This document shows, piece by piece, positions 34,540 through 44,500 of a DNA stretch of 64,000 nt. Every line of letters starts with the position of its first letter. The first letter of the stretch is position 1. A program made the position numbers and the translations under genes. Origin of the DNA: Bettongia penicillata ogilbyi (lineage: Eukaryota; Chordata; Mammalia; Diprotodontia; Potoroidae). The notes below the pieces were generated by a model. It saw nothing but the letters and a program-made list of their open reading frames with translations. It was not told where the DNA came from and did no database searches. Where the stretch lies: NCBI GenBank assembly GCA_023548195.1, contig JAJHZJ010000415.1, positions 682,001-746,000 of the forward strand. The letters are read 5' to 3'.

Positions 34540-34800
34540 TGATGTTTGTCCTTGGTTCTCAAAAAAGATCATGATATCATGATGATAACATGACTCAAAG
34601 TTAACTTGGTTTGAGTGAGGAGGGCTAGGCAAGGTCACCAGCTTCACTTTCTCCTCCTGAGTCATTCAGGTTCAGGGGCCTGATATTCATCAGGACAACT
34701 GGAGATGGTCCAGGATGCAATGGGAGACCCCAGCCCTTTCAGGTTAAGGTCTTATCACATTCTCACTCTGAGTGAGATACATCCATTCAGTGAATAGGCC
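34540..34800 (-). mobile_element. RTE/BovB-type 3' fragment, minus strand (part 1)
   Basis: It is similar throughout to 1850-2110 on the same strand: 'aaggtcaccagcttcacttt', 'catcaggacaactggagatg', 'ccaggatgcaatgggagacc' and 'agtgaataggcctctttaag'. It is cut at 34811 by a SINE and continues at 35138. Confidence 0.7.
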
Positions 34801-34811
34801 TCTTTAAGTAG
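34801..34811. repeat. Target-site duplication of SINE (left)
   Basis: tctttaagtag, matched by tcttaagtag at 35128-35137 (one T fewer). Confidence 0.75.
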
Positions 34812-35127
34812 AAGGGGCAGCTAGGTGGTGCAGTGGATAGAGCACCAGTGTAGGAGTCAGGAAGACCTGAGTTCTAATCTTACCTCAGACACCTGACACT
34901 CACTAGCTGTGTGACCTTGGACAAGTCACTTAACACCAATTGCCTCCTACTGAGCCATCTCCAGTCATCCTGATGAATATCATCACTGGAGTCAGATGGC
35001 TCTGGAAGAGAAGTGAGACTGGTGACCTGCACAGCCCTCCCTCACTCAAAACAAAGTCAAGTACAAATCATGTCATTATTTCTCTTATGGCATGGTCTTC
35101 TTTGGCAATGAAGGACAAACACACACG
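34812..35127 (+). mobile_element. Complete marsupial tRNA-headed SINE with RTE tail
   Basis: The head is ggcagctaggtggtgcagtg with an A box (ggtgcagtggat) and a B-box-like gagttctaatc. The core is 'cactagctgtgtgaccttgg' and 'caagtcacttaacaccaatt'. The tail is 'gagccatctccagtcatcct', 'gatgaatatcatcactggag', 'cagatggctctggaagag' and 'ggcatggtcttctttggcaa', ending in acacac. The tail matches the 3' end of RTE-class LINEs, which supply the enzymes that copy such SINEs. I know this type as WALLSI/WSINE-like. It has target duplications and sits inside an RTE fragment of the opposite strand. The best-preserved SINE in the window. Confidence 0.85.
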
Positions 35128-35137
35128 TCTTAAGTAG

Positions 35138-35250
35138 TTACTCAAGGGATGGCCTCTTTTAATAAAAGAAATAAAAATAATAAACAAAAAATCAAATTGG
35201 GAGGGGAAGACCCTCAGGGTTCCCAGGTAAAAGAGAAACAGTTACTACTA
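35138..35250 (-). mobile_element. RTE/BovB-type 3' fragment, minus strand (part 2)
   Basis: Continues 34540-34800 after the SINE. 'gttactcaagggatggcctc', 'ttttaataaaag' and 'aaacagttactactaa' parallel 2135-2240. Confidence 0.65.
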
Positions 35251-35309
35251 AAATTACTAAATAGACATATAAATCAGCAACAATAATAGTAAAAAATAAA
35301 GATGCTCCA

Positions 35310-35470
35310 TAACAAGGTATACACACATATTATACACATATATGTGTGTATATGTATATGTGTGTCAGTATGTATATATACCTATACATGTATATACAGA
35401 TATATGTGTATGTATGTATATATATATATGTATATACATATATATACACACACACACATACATGCATGTA
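35310..35470. repeat. TATACA/TATGTG low-complexity region
   Basis: Mixed alternating repeats of about 160 bp, capable of local hairpins. Confidence 0.85.
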
Positions 35471-35474
35471 AAAT

Positions 35475-35745
35475 AAATTGATGGACGCAGCTAGGCAGAG
35501 CAGTAGATAAAGCTCTGGGCCTAGAGTCAGGAAAACCTCACTTCAAATCTTGCTTCAGAAAATTCATAGCTATGTGATCTTTGACAAATCACTTAAGGTC
35601 TATTTCCCTTCATTTTCTCAATGATAAAAATGTGTTTAATAATAGCAACTACCTCCAAGGATTGTTGTGATGATCTAATGAGATATATTTTTCAAAAGTA
35701 TTTAGCACAGTGCCTGGCATGTTAGCTATTATTTATTGATTTGAA
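35475..35745 (+). mobile_element. tRNA-headed SINE with MIR-like 3' half
   Basis: 'gacgcagctaggcagagcag' (head), 'cacttcaaatcttgcttcag' (B box), 'ctatgtgatctttgacaaat', 'gcaactacctccaaggattg' and 'agcacagtgcctggcatgtt'. It shares the head with 34812-35127 but not the RTE tail. Confidence 0.7.
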
Positions 35746-36633
35746 AACACCAGAAAGGACCAAAAAGACTGGATTTACAATAAATCTCCCAGAAATCATA
35801 AAAGGAGATTCTGGTAATTTATAAGAGTAGCTAAAGAATTAGTGGAAGAGAGGATTAAAATGAAGACAGAAATTAGATCTCTCAAAAATGAATTTTAAAT
35901 AGCAAACAAGATAACATTAAATACATGGGGGACAGTCATTCTAAAAAAATGACTTCTCTGAGGAAAAAACAGGATGTCAGAGCAAAGTCAAATATTTTGA
36001 TTGAAAGAACAACTGAGATCTCTTCAAACCAAAGCAATCAACACTGAAGATAGAATGTAATAAGAATACTCAAGAATTATTGGTCTCTCAGGAAAACAAT
36101 GAAATAAAGAGTCTGAAAAACATACTTCAGGAAATCCTACTTAGAATTGTTGCAAACAGAAAGCAAAGTTCAGACCAATAAAAAAAATTATTATCAAAAC
36201 TATATGTTACTCAATGAAAAAATCAAAATGTATCATTTCAATAGATTAGGCAGCAAGATCTTGAAGATGTACAATGGAATAATATTCAGTAAAAATGAAA
36301 ACATAGACTGCTTCTCTTTATGTGACAAAATCTACTGTAAACACTGGAATTCAATTTGATGGGAAAAAGATTTTGATCTACATCTTACATCATATAGCAC
36401 AATAAACTCCAAACACATTAAAAGAGGAAAAAAAAAAGATGACATATTTTATCTTTTTGGACAGGAGAAGAATTCGAAACCAGACAGGATAAAAGGGATG
36501 ATAACATGAAATTGTCAAGCTGAATTCTACAAAATCAAAAAACTGTAAAAACAAAAAAATGAAACCAGAGTCAAAAGAAAGTCTGTGGATTGCTGAGAAT
36601 TGTTTTAAGCATATCTGATAAAATCTAACATGC
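35746..36633 (+). mobile_element. Older L1 fragment (ORF1-like then ORF2 C-terminal part)
   Basis: Up to about 36200 the text is A-rich with coiled-coil-like coding character, as in ORF1. From 36300 it matches the late part of L1 ORF2: 'tgtgacaaaatctactgtaa', 'gatctacatcttacatcata', 'cacaataaactccaaacaca' and 'gaattctacaaaatcaaaaa'. The right end is the insertion site of the HAL1-like element. No intact frame. The ORF1 assignment is weaker than the ORF2 one. Confidence 0.55.
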
Positions 36634-36647
36634 AAAATCTATTTTTT
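36634..36647. repeat. Target-site duplication (left) of HAL1-like element
   Basis: aaaatctatttttt is matched 13 of 14 by aaaatctgtttttt at 39476-39489. Confidence 0.75.
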
Positions 36648-36658
36648 GGGGGGAGGAG

Positions 36659-36670
36659 CCAAGATGGTGG
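36659..36670 (+). promoter_or_regulatory. YY1-like site at element 5' end
   Basis: ccaagatggtgg lies about 12 bp inside the element start, where mammalian L1s carry the YY1 site that positions transcription. The YY1 core is present; activity is not known. Confidence 0.55.
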
Positions 36671-37473
36671 AGTAGAAAGACTCACATATGCTAGCTCCAA
36701 ACCCACAGCCCATATATTTCCTTCAAAAAGAACTCCCCACAAATTCTGGAGCACTGCAAGGCACGCAGAAACACAGTGGAAAAGATTTCTGTTCCAGAGA
36801 GCCGTCCCCAGGGGTCTGTTGTGCTCTGGACAGCAGAGCCCTCCCCTGTGCTGCCCTGGCCACGGCCCCAGAGGAGTAGATCCGAGCAGGCTTCAGGGAT
36901 GGAATCTCTGGCAACCGCGAAGGTCCCTCCACCCACAGGCGCTACAGGTCAGTGAGAGAGACGTCTGGGCTCCCTGAGAGGGGGGCGGGGTGTCTCTGTG
37001 ACTTGGGCTCCCTCAGGAGGCAGCGGAAGAGGCAGAGGCAGCGGTGGTGACCCAGGACTCCCAGAGCAGCAGGCAGAAGTTCAGGGCCATTACCAAAGGT
37101 CTCTGCATAAAGTCCCTGAAGGAATTGAGCCTAGGAGGTGGCCCTGCCCCCACCCAAGCACCAGAACTTAAGCTCACATTGAATAGAAGCCATGCCTGCC
37201 ACAGGAAAGCCCATTTGAATCTCAGACCCCAAGCACTAGCTGGGAGGATCCAGGCAGGGGTGGACAGGAATCTCAGAAGTCAAGTAACTGGCTGGGAAAA
37301 TGCCCAGAAAAGGGAAGGAAAAATAAGACTATAGAAAGCTACTTTGATGGGGTACAGATGTTCCCGCCTTTCAATTCTGATGATGAGGAACTATTCTTAC
37401 CATCAGGGAAAGATGTGCAGGTCCGGCCTCTGTATCCCAGACATCTGAGGTGGATGTCTGGTGGGTTCAGGCC

Positions 37474-38399
37474 ATGGAAGAGCTCAAAAAAGATTTTGAA
37501 AATCAAGTTAGACAGGTGGAGGAAAAACTGGGAAGAGAAATGAGAGAGATGCAAGAAAAGCATGAAAAACGGGTCAATACCTTGCTAAAGGAGACCCAAA
37601 AAATGCTGAAGAAAATAACACCTTGAAAAATAGGCTCACTTAATTGGCAAAAGAAGTTCAAAAAGTCAATGAGGAGAAGAATGCTTTCAAAAGCAGAATT
37701 AGCCAAATGGAAAAAGAAGTTCAAAAGCTCACTGAAGATAATAGTTCTCTCAAAATTAGAATGGAACAGATGGAGTCTAATGACTTTCTGAGAAGCCAAG
37801 AAATCACAAAACAAAACCAAAAGCATGAAAAAATGGAAGAAAATGTGAAATATCTCATTGGAAAAACAACTGACCTGGAAAATAGATCCAGGAGAGACAA
37901 TTTAAAAATTATGGGACTACCTGAAAATCATGATCAAAAAAAGAGCCTAGACATCATCTTCCATGAAATTATCGAGGAAAACTGCCCTGAGATTCTACAA
38001 CGAGAGGGCAAAATAAGTATTGAAAGAATCCATCGATCACTACCTGAAAGAGATCCAAAAAGAGAAACTCCTAGGAACATTGTGGCCAAATTCCAGAATT
38101 CCCAGGTCAAGGAGAAAATATTGCAAGCAGCTAGAAAGAAACAATTCCAGTATTGTGGAAATACAATCAGGATAACCCAAGATCTAGCAGCTTCTACATT
38201 AAGGGATGGAAGGGCATGGAATAGGATATTCCAGAAGTCAAAGGAACCAGGACTCAAACCAAGAATCACCTACCCAGCACAACTGAGTATAATACTTCAG
38301 GAGAAAGTATGGTCTTTCAACGAAACAGAGGACTTTCAAGCATTCTTGATGAAAAGACCAGAGCTGAAAAGAAAATTTGACTTTCAAATACAAGAATGA
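37474..38399 (+). pseudogene. L1 ORF1p (RNA-binding coiled-coil protein), broken
   Basis: L1 ORF1p is a trimeric coiled-coil protein that coats L1 RNA and acts as a nucleic-acid chaperone. The first ATG, at 37474 in gccatgg context, opens 50 codons of charged heptad-like sequence (MEELKKDFENQ). The frame ends at TGA 37624 after a one-base loss in the A-run at 37598-37603. In the correct frame there is one more stop, TAA at 37641-37643. From there 251 codons stay open to TGA at 38397. The first part is coiled coil. Next is the RRM-like region with the family signature LENRSRRDNLKIMGLPE and KKSLDIIFHEII. Last is a C-terminal domain with RIHRSLPE, PRNIVAKF, ILQAARKK and PRITYPAQLS. The total would be close to 308 codons, a usual ORF1 length. 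ORF2 does not follow. Only two visible lesions, so a relatively young copy. Confidence 0.9.
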
Positions 38400-38529
38400 G
38401 AAGCATGAAAAAGTAAACAGCAAAGAGAAGTCATAAGGGACTTATCAAAAGTGAACTGTTTACATTCCTACATGGAAAGACAATATTTGTAACTCTTAAA
38501 ACTGTTCAGTACCTGGGTAGTTGGTGGGA

Positions 38530-38612
38530 CCACACACACACACACACGTACACGTGTGCATGTGTGCACGCACACACACATACACACATGCACGCACATA
38601 CAGAGACAGAGA
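38530..38612. repeat. (CA)n with CG/TG interruptions
   Basis: Alternating CA/TG/CG dinucleotides including cacgtgtgcatgtgtgcacg, which is partly self-complementary. It lies in the 3' UTR of the HAL1-like element. Confidence 0.9.
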
Positions 38613-38900
38613 ACACAGAGTGAATTGAATAGGATGGGACCATATCTTAAAAGAAATTAAGGTAAATGGTGAGAGAGAAATGTAGTGGGAGGAGAGAGGG
38701 TGAAATGGAATGGGGTAAATTATATCTCATTCAAGAGGCAAGCAGAAGACTTTTTAGTGGAGGGAAAAAGAGGAGAGCTGAGAAAAAAACATGAAGTTTA
38801 CCCTCATCACATTCGACTAAAGGAAGGAGTAAAATGCACACTCATTTTGGTATGAAAACCTATCTTACAGTATAGGAAAGTGGGGGAGAAGGAGATAAGC

Positions 38901-38928
38901 AGGGAGGGAGGGATGATGGAAGGGTGGG
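38901..38928 (+). other. G-quadruplex-capable tract in 3' UTR
   Basis: GGG runs at 38902, 38906, 38910, 38922 and 38926. Similar tracts are at 39124-39145 in the same element and 6600-6627 in the miniature L1. G-rich polypurine tracts are a recurring feature of mammalian L1 3' UTRs. Confidence 0.6.
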
Positions 38929-39440
38929 CAATGGAAGAAGGGAGCAATTTGAGGTCAACATTCTTGGGGAGGGAAAGGATCAAAAGACAGAATAGAAACA
39001 ATGGGGGCCAGGATAGGATGGAGGGAAATACAGTTAGTCTTATAGAACACGACTGTTATTGAAGTCATTTGCAAAACTACACAGATATGGCTGATATTGA
39101 ATTGCCTGCCTTCCCAAAGGAATGGGTGGGGAGGGAGGGATGGGGAGAATTTAGAACTCAAAGTTTTAGGAACAACTGTTGAGTATTGTTGTTGCTACTA
39201 GGAAATAAGAAATACAGTTAATGGGGAATAGAAAGTCATCTGGCCCTACAGGACAAAAGAGAAGATGGGGATAAGAGAAGGGAGGGATGATAGAAGAGAG
39301 GGCAAATTGGTGATAGGGAAAATTAGAATGCTTGGTGTATTGGGGTGGTGGGAGGGGATAAAAGGGGACAAAATTTGGAGCCCCAAATTTTGTGAAAATG
39401 AATGTTAAAAGTTAAATAAATTTATATTAAGAAAAAAAAG

Positions 39441-39475
39441 AAGGGGAGTTGGAATAAACTTCTTATGCACAAAAA
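39441..39475 (+). other. Putative 3'-transduced segment and second A-tail
   Basis: aaggggagttggaataaact and 10 more bases lie between the element's own A-run and a second A-run. An aataaa at 39452-39457 sits just upstream of the second A-run and could have served as its polyadenylation signal. Confidence 0.5.
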
Positions 39476-39504
39476 AAAATCTGTTTTTTTAAAAAAGTCT
39501 TTTC

Positions 39505-39580
39505 TTGTATATGTAGTCCCAGAACTTAGCACAGTGCCTAGAACATGGTAGGTGCTCAATAAATGTATACTATTAGAATG
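39505..39580 (+). mobile_element. L2 LINE terminal fragment
   Basis: 'cccagaacttagcacagtgc', then 'ctagaacatggtaggtgctc' and aataaatg, the L2 end motif. Confidence 0.75.
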
Positions 39581-40049
39581 CCATCACCTATTGATTTAAA
39601 GGGAGACTGAGAGGTTAAGGAGAGAACCAGTGAGGGGGAGATTCAAATTATTCTGGAAGGAGAAAGAGGAGTTGAGAGTAGAAGTCATCTTTGCTTTTGA
39701 TGTACTTAGCCCACTGCCTAAGTAGGGGATTGCTTTGTTATTTCAAAATGCAAACTCATTCAGCCCTGAGGCAGAGCCCATTTGGCTGACAGAAAGTGAC
39801 CCAGACTTCCACAGATCAGGAGAACTTACCTGTTTACCTCTATTACAATAATAAAAAATTAGAAATAAAATGTGAGTCAAAAATAGGGAACATGGGACAT
39901 ATTACTACTTGCTTTCCATCTCCAGTAATGTCATGCTCCTATTAGAATAAACTGATCACCTAATATTTCATCATCATGCTGATGAACTGTTTTAGATACT
40001 CAACACCTCCACACTCCCAGCCTTCTCTCTGCTCTGATTAGAACGCTGG
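39581..40049. other. Intergenic DNA, no gene seen
   Basis: Nothing recognisable. Confidence 0.4.
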
Positions 40050-40335
40050 AGGGTGAAGCACCAAATTCTTCCAAAGCTTTCCTTTACAGAACACTGGTAT
40101 CTGAACTCTTCAGCTGTCTCCACTTTGCATCATGAGCTTTTCTTGACTTGAATTCCACAGAATATATTATTTCCCCTTCCACCCTTCTTTTCTCTGTTGT
40201 CTTCCCCTAGTAGACTGTAAGTTCCTTAAGAAACGAAACTATTTTTCTTTTTCTTATTTGTATCCCCAGTGCTTAGCAATGTGCTCAGCACCTAGTAGGG
40301 TGCTCAGTAATATTTGTTGCATTATTGAATTATAC
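40050..40335 (+). mobile_element. L2 LINE 3' end
   Basis: 'gtagactgtaagttccttaa', 'tatccccagtgcttagcaat' and 'gctcagcacctagtagggtg', then aatatttgttg. Confidence 0.8.
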
Positions 40336-41154
40336 TTGCATAAAGTGGTGGAGAATGAAAAAGGAGAGGCAAACAACAAAATCCATAATGTGTACAGCAA
40401 CGCAAATAAGGACCACTCACAAAAGGAATAAAAGAAAAACCTCAGATCAAATTCCATGAATCCTTGTTGGTATCAAACTCTCTCTTAACAACCAATAAAA
40501 TATAAATATGGTAAGTGGTGTTCTATTAGTTGCACTCATGGTATTTCACGATCTTGTTTAGAAGCATCTGTGGCATCAAACAAAATAGAAAACTCCTTAT
40601 TCCCCCCTCCCTTTTTTCTTTTTTTTAAAAATTCCATCAGGCTAAGAGCATTAATACTTAACAAGTCCCTCCCCATCCAATGTGACCTGCATAAAACCTA
40701 AATTAAAGAAAACTGAATCACTGTGTTCCATTGTTAATATGATTTGTTCCCATACCTCACAGTGGGCATTAGCGGCAATTGGCAAGAAATCATGGAATAC
40801 TTTCAGCCTCTGCTTTCATCTTGGAGCTTTTATTTTCATGTGGCTGCCTAGAAAACTTCCTGTAGAGTCTTTGTATGTCATTATATTGAATTTCCAGTCT
40901 CAAGATTTACTGCTTTTATTCTCCCTTCTGTATTACTTGCCTTTCAATGATCATTCTTTACTTGATATCTTCTGTTTAGTCATAGTATTTATCTCTACTA
41001 ACATTATTCAAATCTTACCTCTCTAAAATCTATTACTATATATGAATAGTGGATTCCCTTACACAATGATTTCAATTTTATAGCTAATGTTTCTCATCTC
41101 CTTGGCATAGTTATTTTTTTTTAAAAGAATTATTGTTGCTTATGTAAACTCCTT
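40336..41154. other. Intergenic DNA, no gene seen
   Basis: The 114-codon frame at 40682-41026 shows hydrophobic stretches but no recognisable domain, lies in AT-rich DNA and is not supported as a gene. Confidence 0.45.
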
Positions 41155-41230
41155 AGGATCATATGATTCAGAGCTGAAACCAACCTTAAAAGATCATGTA
41201 ACACAACACCCTCATTTTACATGTAAGGTG
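41155..41230 (+). repeat. SINE fragment
   Basis: 'gattcagagctgaaaccaac', 'cttaaaagatcatgtaacac' and 'ccctcattttacatg', the gaagggacc-type family. Confidence 0.55.
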
Positions 41231-42437
41231 GGATTTCACACCCACCCCAATTAATTACAACATTTTGAGAAAGAAGAAAGTATTTTGATCAGTAAATAAA
41301 AACAAATGGTCTCATATTGGAAATATCTTGTGATTGGCTAAAAGAATCAGACATACCTTTGAGCTACAAAAAGAGCAAGTTAGTTTGAACCAGTCAGTCA
41401 AGGGGTATTTTAATCCAATACAAGGGAGTTAAGGAATATTGCTGTCTCAGCCTCTTTCTCTCTCTCCCCTCCTCATACTTTTTTGCCATCTTCCTCTTTT
41501 TCTGTCTCCTCTTCCCAATGACCAGGTGAGAACCTTGTGAACTTGTAAAGGTAGGAAAACCTGGAGCTCACAGTGGTGTCAGTGGGAATGTCCCTGAAGG
41601 AAGAAAGACTAAAGAATCATATTCATCAAGAGCTGACAGATACACTGAGGACAAACTAGACATATTAAAGAAAGGAAGTTTCAAGGAGTGTGATCTCCTA
41701 CTCTTAGTGAAGAGAATATTGTCCATGGATTGTAGAAATCCATGAATCCTGAAAGAATGATAGATACATATAAGAGGAACTTCATGAAGAATCCACAAAA
41801 AGAGGAAAGACTCCCAATGCCAAGACTTAAGATCTACCTTTTTGTCAAATTGTTTTCTTTGCTACATGCCTCACTAACTGCATACTTTAAGTACAAGCCC
41901 TCTTCCCTGTATGAGCAGAAGTATGTCCCACTCTCATTCCTCTGATGGACTTTGCTATAACTGCATAGCATATATCCTTTGTAAAAACTCATTCAATCTG
42001 ACTCATATTCCGAAGCACACTTATAATCTGATAAACTGAAATACACTGAAGAGAAATCGTAAATGCAACTAGAACAATCCAACCACTCAGGGCTAGTCAT
42101 ATGTAGCACCAGTGCGATACCCACAGCAGCCGCTATGGATATGCAAATGTATTTCCAGGGGAAATTTGCAAAATACCAACTCTCACCCTCAAAGACTAAA
42201 CGAAAATACTTATTCTGTCATTTCCACTATGGTAACAAGGAAGTTTGTACACATTACCAATAGAGGAAGGACCCCCATCCCCAAGCCTTCTCTCCATCAA
42301 GCCTCTCCACAGACAAGCTCACTGAGGCAAAATGCCCCTCTCTCACCCAGGCCAGCTGCTTTGTTCTGTCCGCTGCCTCTCTCTCGGCTCTACCTCACCC
42401 TCTCTTCCTGCTGTACCCTTCCTATTCCACCTGTTTG
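41231..42437. other. Unassigned DNA with a pyrimidine-rich block
   Basis: 41455-41520 is CT-rich. 42260-42430 is C-rich and of higher GC than its surroundings. No gene model with splice signals could be made. The frames at 42112-42447 and 42332-42568 run into the LTR and are not supported. Confidence 0.4.
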
Positions 42438-42442
42438 GCAAG

Positions 42443-42869
42443 TATGATGGCAATCAAAATAGAAACTTTTGCTGTTTTTGTTTTGGTATAATCAAGTGCC
42501 TCAGTGAATCTTGCCTTTATCAGTCAGAGTCTTTCTCTGTAAAAACACAGAAACAAGAATTTCTTTAACTAGAAACAGTGTATGTATTTGTATTGTTAAT
42601 TATTTTAATGTGATTAAAGATCTTTCCCATCCTTTGATTGGCCTGCCCATTGTGGGAAGTTTGATAAGGGGAGTTGTTTTGTGGGAGGATCACAAGTACC
42701 TTTTGGTTTTGTTTTTTTCTGTGGAGGCATGGGGTCAAAGGGTTGTGATGTCCTCTAGCTCTAAAAAAAGGTATAAATACTTTGAGGGTGAGGTTTTACT
42801 TTGGGGCTTAGACCTAAGAACCTGTGATAGCAGCCCTCCCCAGTGTATTTTGGGGTGCTTACTGTTATA
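42443..42869 (+). mobile_element. LTR-C, copy 2 (R/U5 part deleted)
   Basis: It starts tatgatggcaatca and ends cttactgttata, with gcaag on both sides (42438-42442 and 42870-42874). It keeps the U3 and the TATA box tataaata at 42772-42779, followed by 'gaggttttactttggggctt', then jumps to 'gaacctgtgatagcagccct' near the U5 end. About 300 bp present in the copy at 61492 is missing. Confidence 0.8.
42772..42779 (+). promoter_or_regulatory. LTR-C copy 2 TATA box
   Basis: tataaata in the context ctctaaaaaaaggtataaat, identical in placement to 61788-61795 in copy 3. Confidence 0.65.
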
Positions 42870-42874
42870 GCAAG

Positions 42875-43274
42875 CTCCTCCCACTCAACTCCATGTGACT
42901 CAGGCTGTGAGCTGTGCCAAAGCTCAGAGTAGGTAACATGTGCCTCTTAAGGTGCAGTGAAGATCTTCAAATTCCCTTAACCTTACATCCTATAGCCAAG
43001 TAATTAATAGCAGTAGCTGCCCACTAAGGATATGGTCCAACAATGTGAATAGGAATTGGAAAAGTAGACCCAGGAAGGAAGCTATATATTGACAAAGAGA
43101 CTGAGTTTTAGTCTCTTAACCAAATGAATATAAATAAGAAATAGCATTAAAAATGCCTCTTAAAATGAAGTCCTAGCTTCTTTCCATCATCCCACTCTGA
43201 TCTTGTGTGTGTGGGTTTTACATCACTTCTATGTTAAAGATTTCTAGTTATCCAATGCCCTAATTTTCATGTTT
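42875..43274. other. Intergenic DNA, no gene seen
   Basis: Nothing recognisable. Confidence 0.4.
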
Positions 43275-43475
43275 TGAGATTTCCAGGCATGAGTAACTTA
43301 GAGATCATGTCCTTCAATCCTCTTATTTTATAGAGGAATAAACTGAGGACCAGAGTGGGAGTGTTAAGCATTGGCACTGAGAAATGCTACAAAAATTGGA
43401 AGTAGCAGACCTATAATGTTAACCCAGTTCTTTTGATATCAAATCTAGGGTACTTTCCACTACATGATATGTCAC
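43275..43475 (+). repeat. SINE (gaccttagagatcat type)
   Basis: 'aacttagagatcatgtcctt', 'tagaggaataaactgaggac', 'taacccagttcttttgatat' and 'gtactttccactacatgat' cover most of the family length, diverged. Confidence 0.65.
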
Positions 43476-44194
43476 TTGCCTAATGCCCTTGACTATCTGT
43501 AGTCCACACCATGGTGCTTCACTAGCTCCTGACAGTATCCCACAGTCCCAGCCTCCTTTTGTCCCAGCCTCCTTTTTTCCCTTCCTCCTTACTTTGCCCT
43601 ACCACAATACTAAAGCAATAAGAAACAAATGTCAAAACTATGAAAAAGACAGTATGACAAAGGCTTTGTCTTAGGTGGTAACATGATGGGGGTGGACATC
43701 GTCTCTGACAAAGTCTGGAAATGGCCATTCCTAACCCTCATGGTCAGGAAGATCTTTTAGCTCCTGTGGCAACAGGGAAAGCAGCCTGGAAAAGCAAAAG
43801 CAGATGAGGTTAGGGGCTAGCCAGTGGAAATAGGGAAAGGAAGTGAGATTGACAGAATATCAGAATGACAGAATCCTACACCCATTATCGCAGCATAATA
43901 TTCCCGCGAAGTCTACAAACTCTTCTTTGTATCACAACTACACGAGATCAAATTTGAGATCTTTTTTATATATAAAGACATTAGATTAAATGAGGTTTCA
44001 TGATCCCTTTTACAGTTAAAATGCACAAGTTCTTAAAAAATTCCTTAATGCATGATGCTAGAACTATAATGGCAGTCACCAGTGAAAGTTATTGGGGAAA
44101 TATAGTTTCAACTGGAGTGAACTAAAAATACATCTAGAATCATATATGAGTCATACCAGATAGCATATCTAAATGTATAAGGCTATTTCAATTA
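43476..44194. other. Intergenic DNA, no gene seen
   Basis: No gene; the opposing frames at 43483-43674 and 43522-43728 have no domain. Confidence 0.4.
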
Positions 44195-44500
44195 CCATAA
44201 CACCTCAAATTTAAATAGCACTTTCTTCACAACACTCTTGAGATAGATCTCCTGAGTGTTAGTGCTCTCATGCTACAGATGAAGAAAGTGAAGCTTTAAA
44301 AAGATAAATTATTTACTCTCAATTATAATGTAGAACCAGGCCTCAGTCATAGAATCACAGAAGGAACCTTTAAAATCATTTTTTATTTTCTTCATTTTAC
44401 AAAATAAAGTACCTGAGGCAAGGAAAGAAAGGACTTGACAAGTCACACAGTGAATCAGAGTCAAAACTAGGCCTCAAACCCAAGAGATTTTTCACCTCTA
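44195..44500 (+). repeat. MIR-type fragment then SINE fragment
   Basis: 'aatttaaatagcactttctt' and 'ctacagatgaagaaagtgaa' fit a MIR 3' half. 44346-44500 with 'atagaatcacagaaggaacc', 'acttgacaagtcacacagtg' and 'gcctcaaacccaagag' fits the gaagggacc-type SINE. Confidence 0.6.

Larger units (their letters stand above)
36648..39475 (+). mobile_element. Near-complete ORF1-only L1 derivative (HAL1-like)
   Basis: It starts ggggggaggagccaagatgg, the canonical L1 5' end. A GC-rich 5' UTR runs to 37473, then a broken ORF1 (37474-38399), then a G-rich 3' UTR ending 'gtgaaaatgaatgttaaaag' and an A-run at 39432-39439. ORF2 is absent: the 3' UTR follows the ORF1 stop directly. A further 30 bp, 39441-39470, leads to a second A-run (39471-39479) and the right target duplication, suggesting read-through past the first polyA. 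At about 2.8 kb with both ends and a duplication, it inserted whole. Its ORF1 protein could at most have acted with reverse transcriptase from full L1s. Confidence 0.85.

Noticed and set aside
34812..34890. tRNA-like A and B boxes suggesting a tRNA gene
   Set aside because: They belong to the head of a SINE with core, tail and target duplications; there is no cloverleaf with a proper anticodon stem.
36630..36977. 115-codon plus frame at the start of the HAL1-like element
   Set aside because: It lies in the GC-rich 5' UTR and the shadow frames there overlap in all phases.
37934..38269. 111-codon minus frame
   Set aside because: Antisense shadow of ORF1.
40682..41026. 114-codon plus frame with hydrophobic stretches
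   Set aside because: No family resemblance, no splice or promoter context, and expected by chance in AT-rich DNA.
42511..42870. 119-codon plus frame
   Set aside because: It lies almost entirely inside LTR-C copy 2. LTRs are non-coding and no viral domain is seen.
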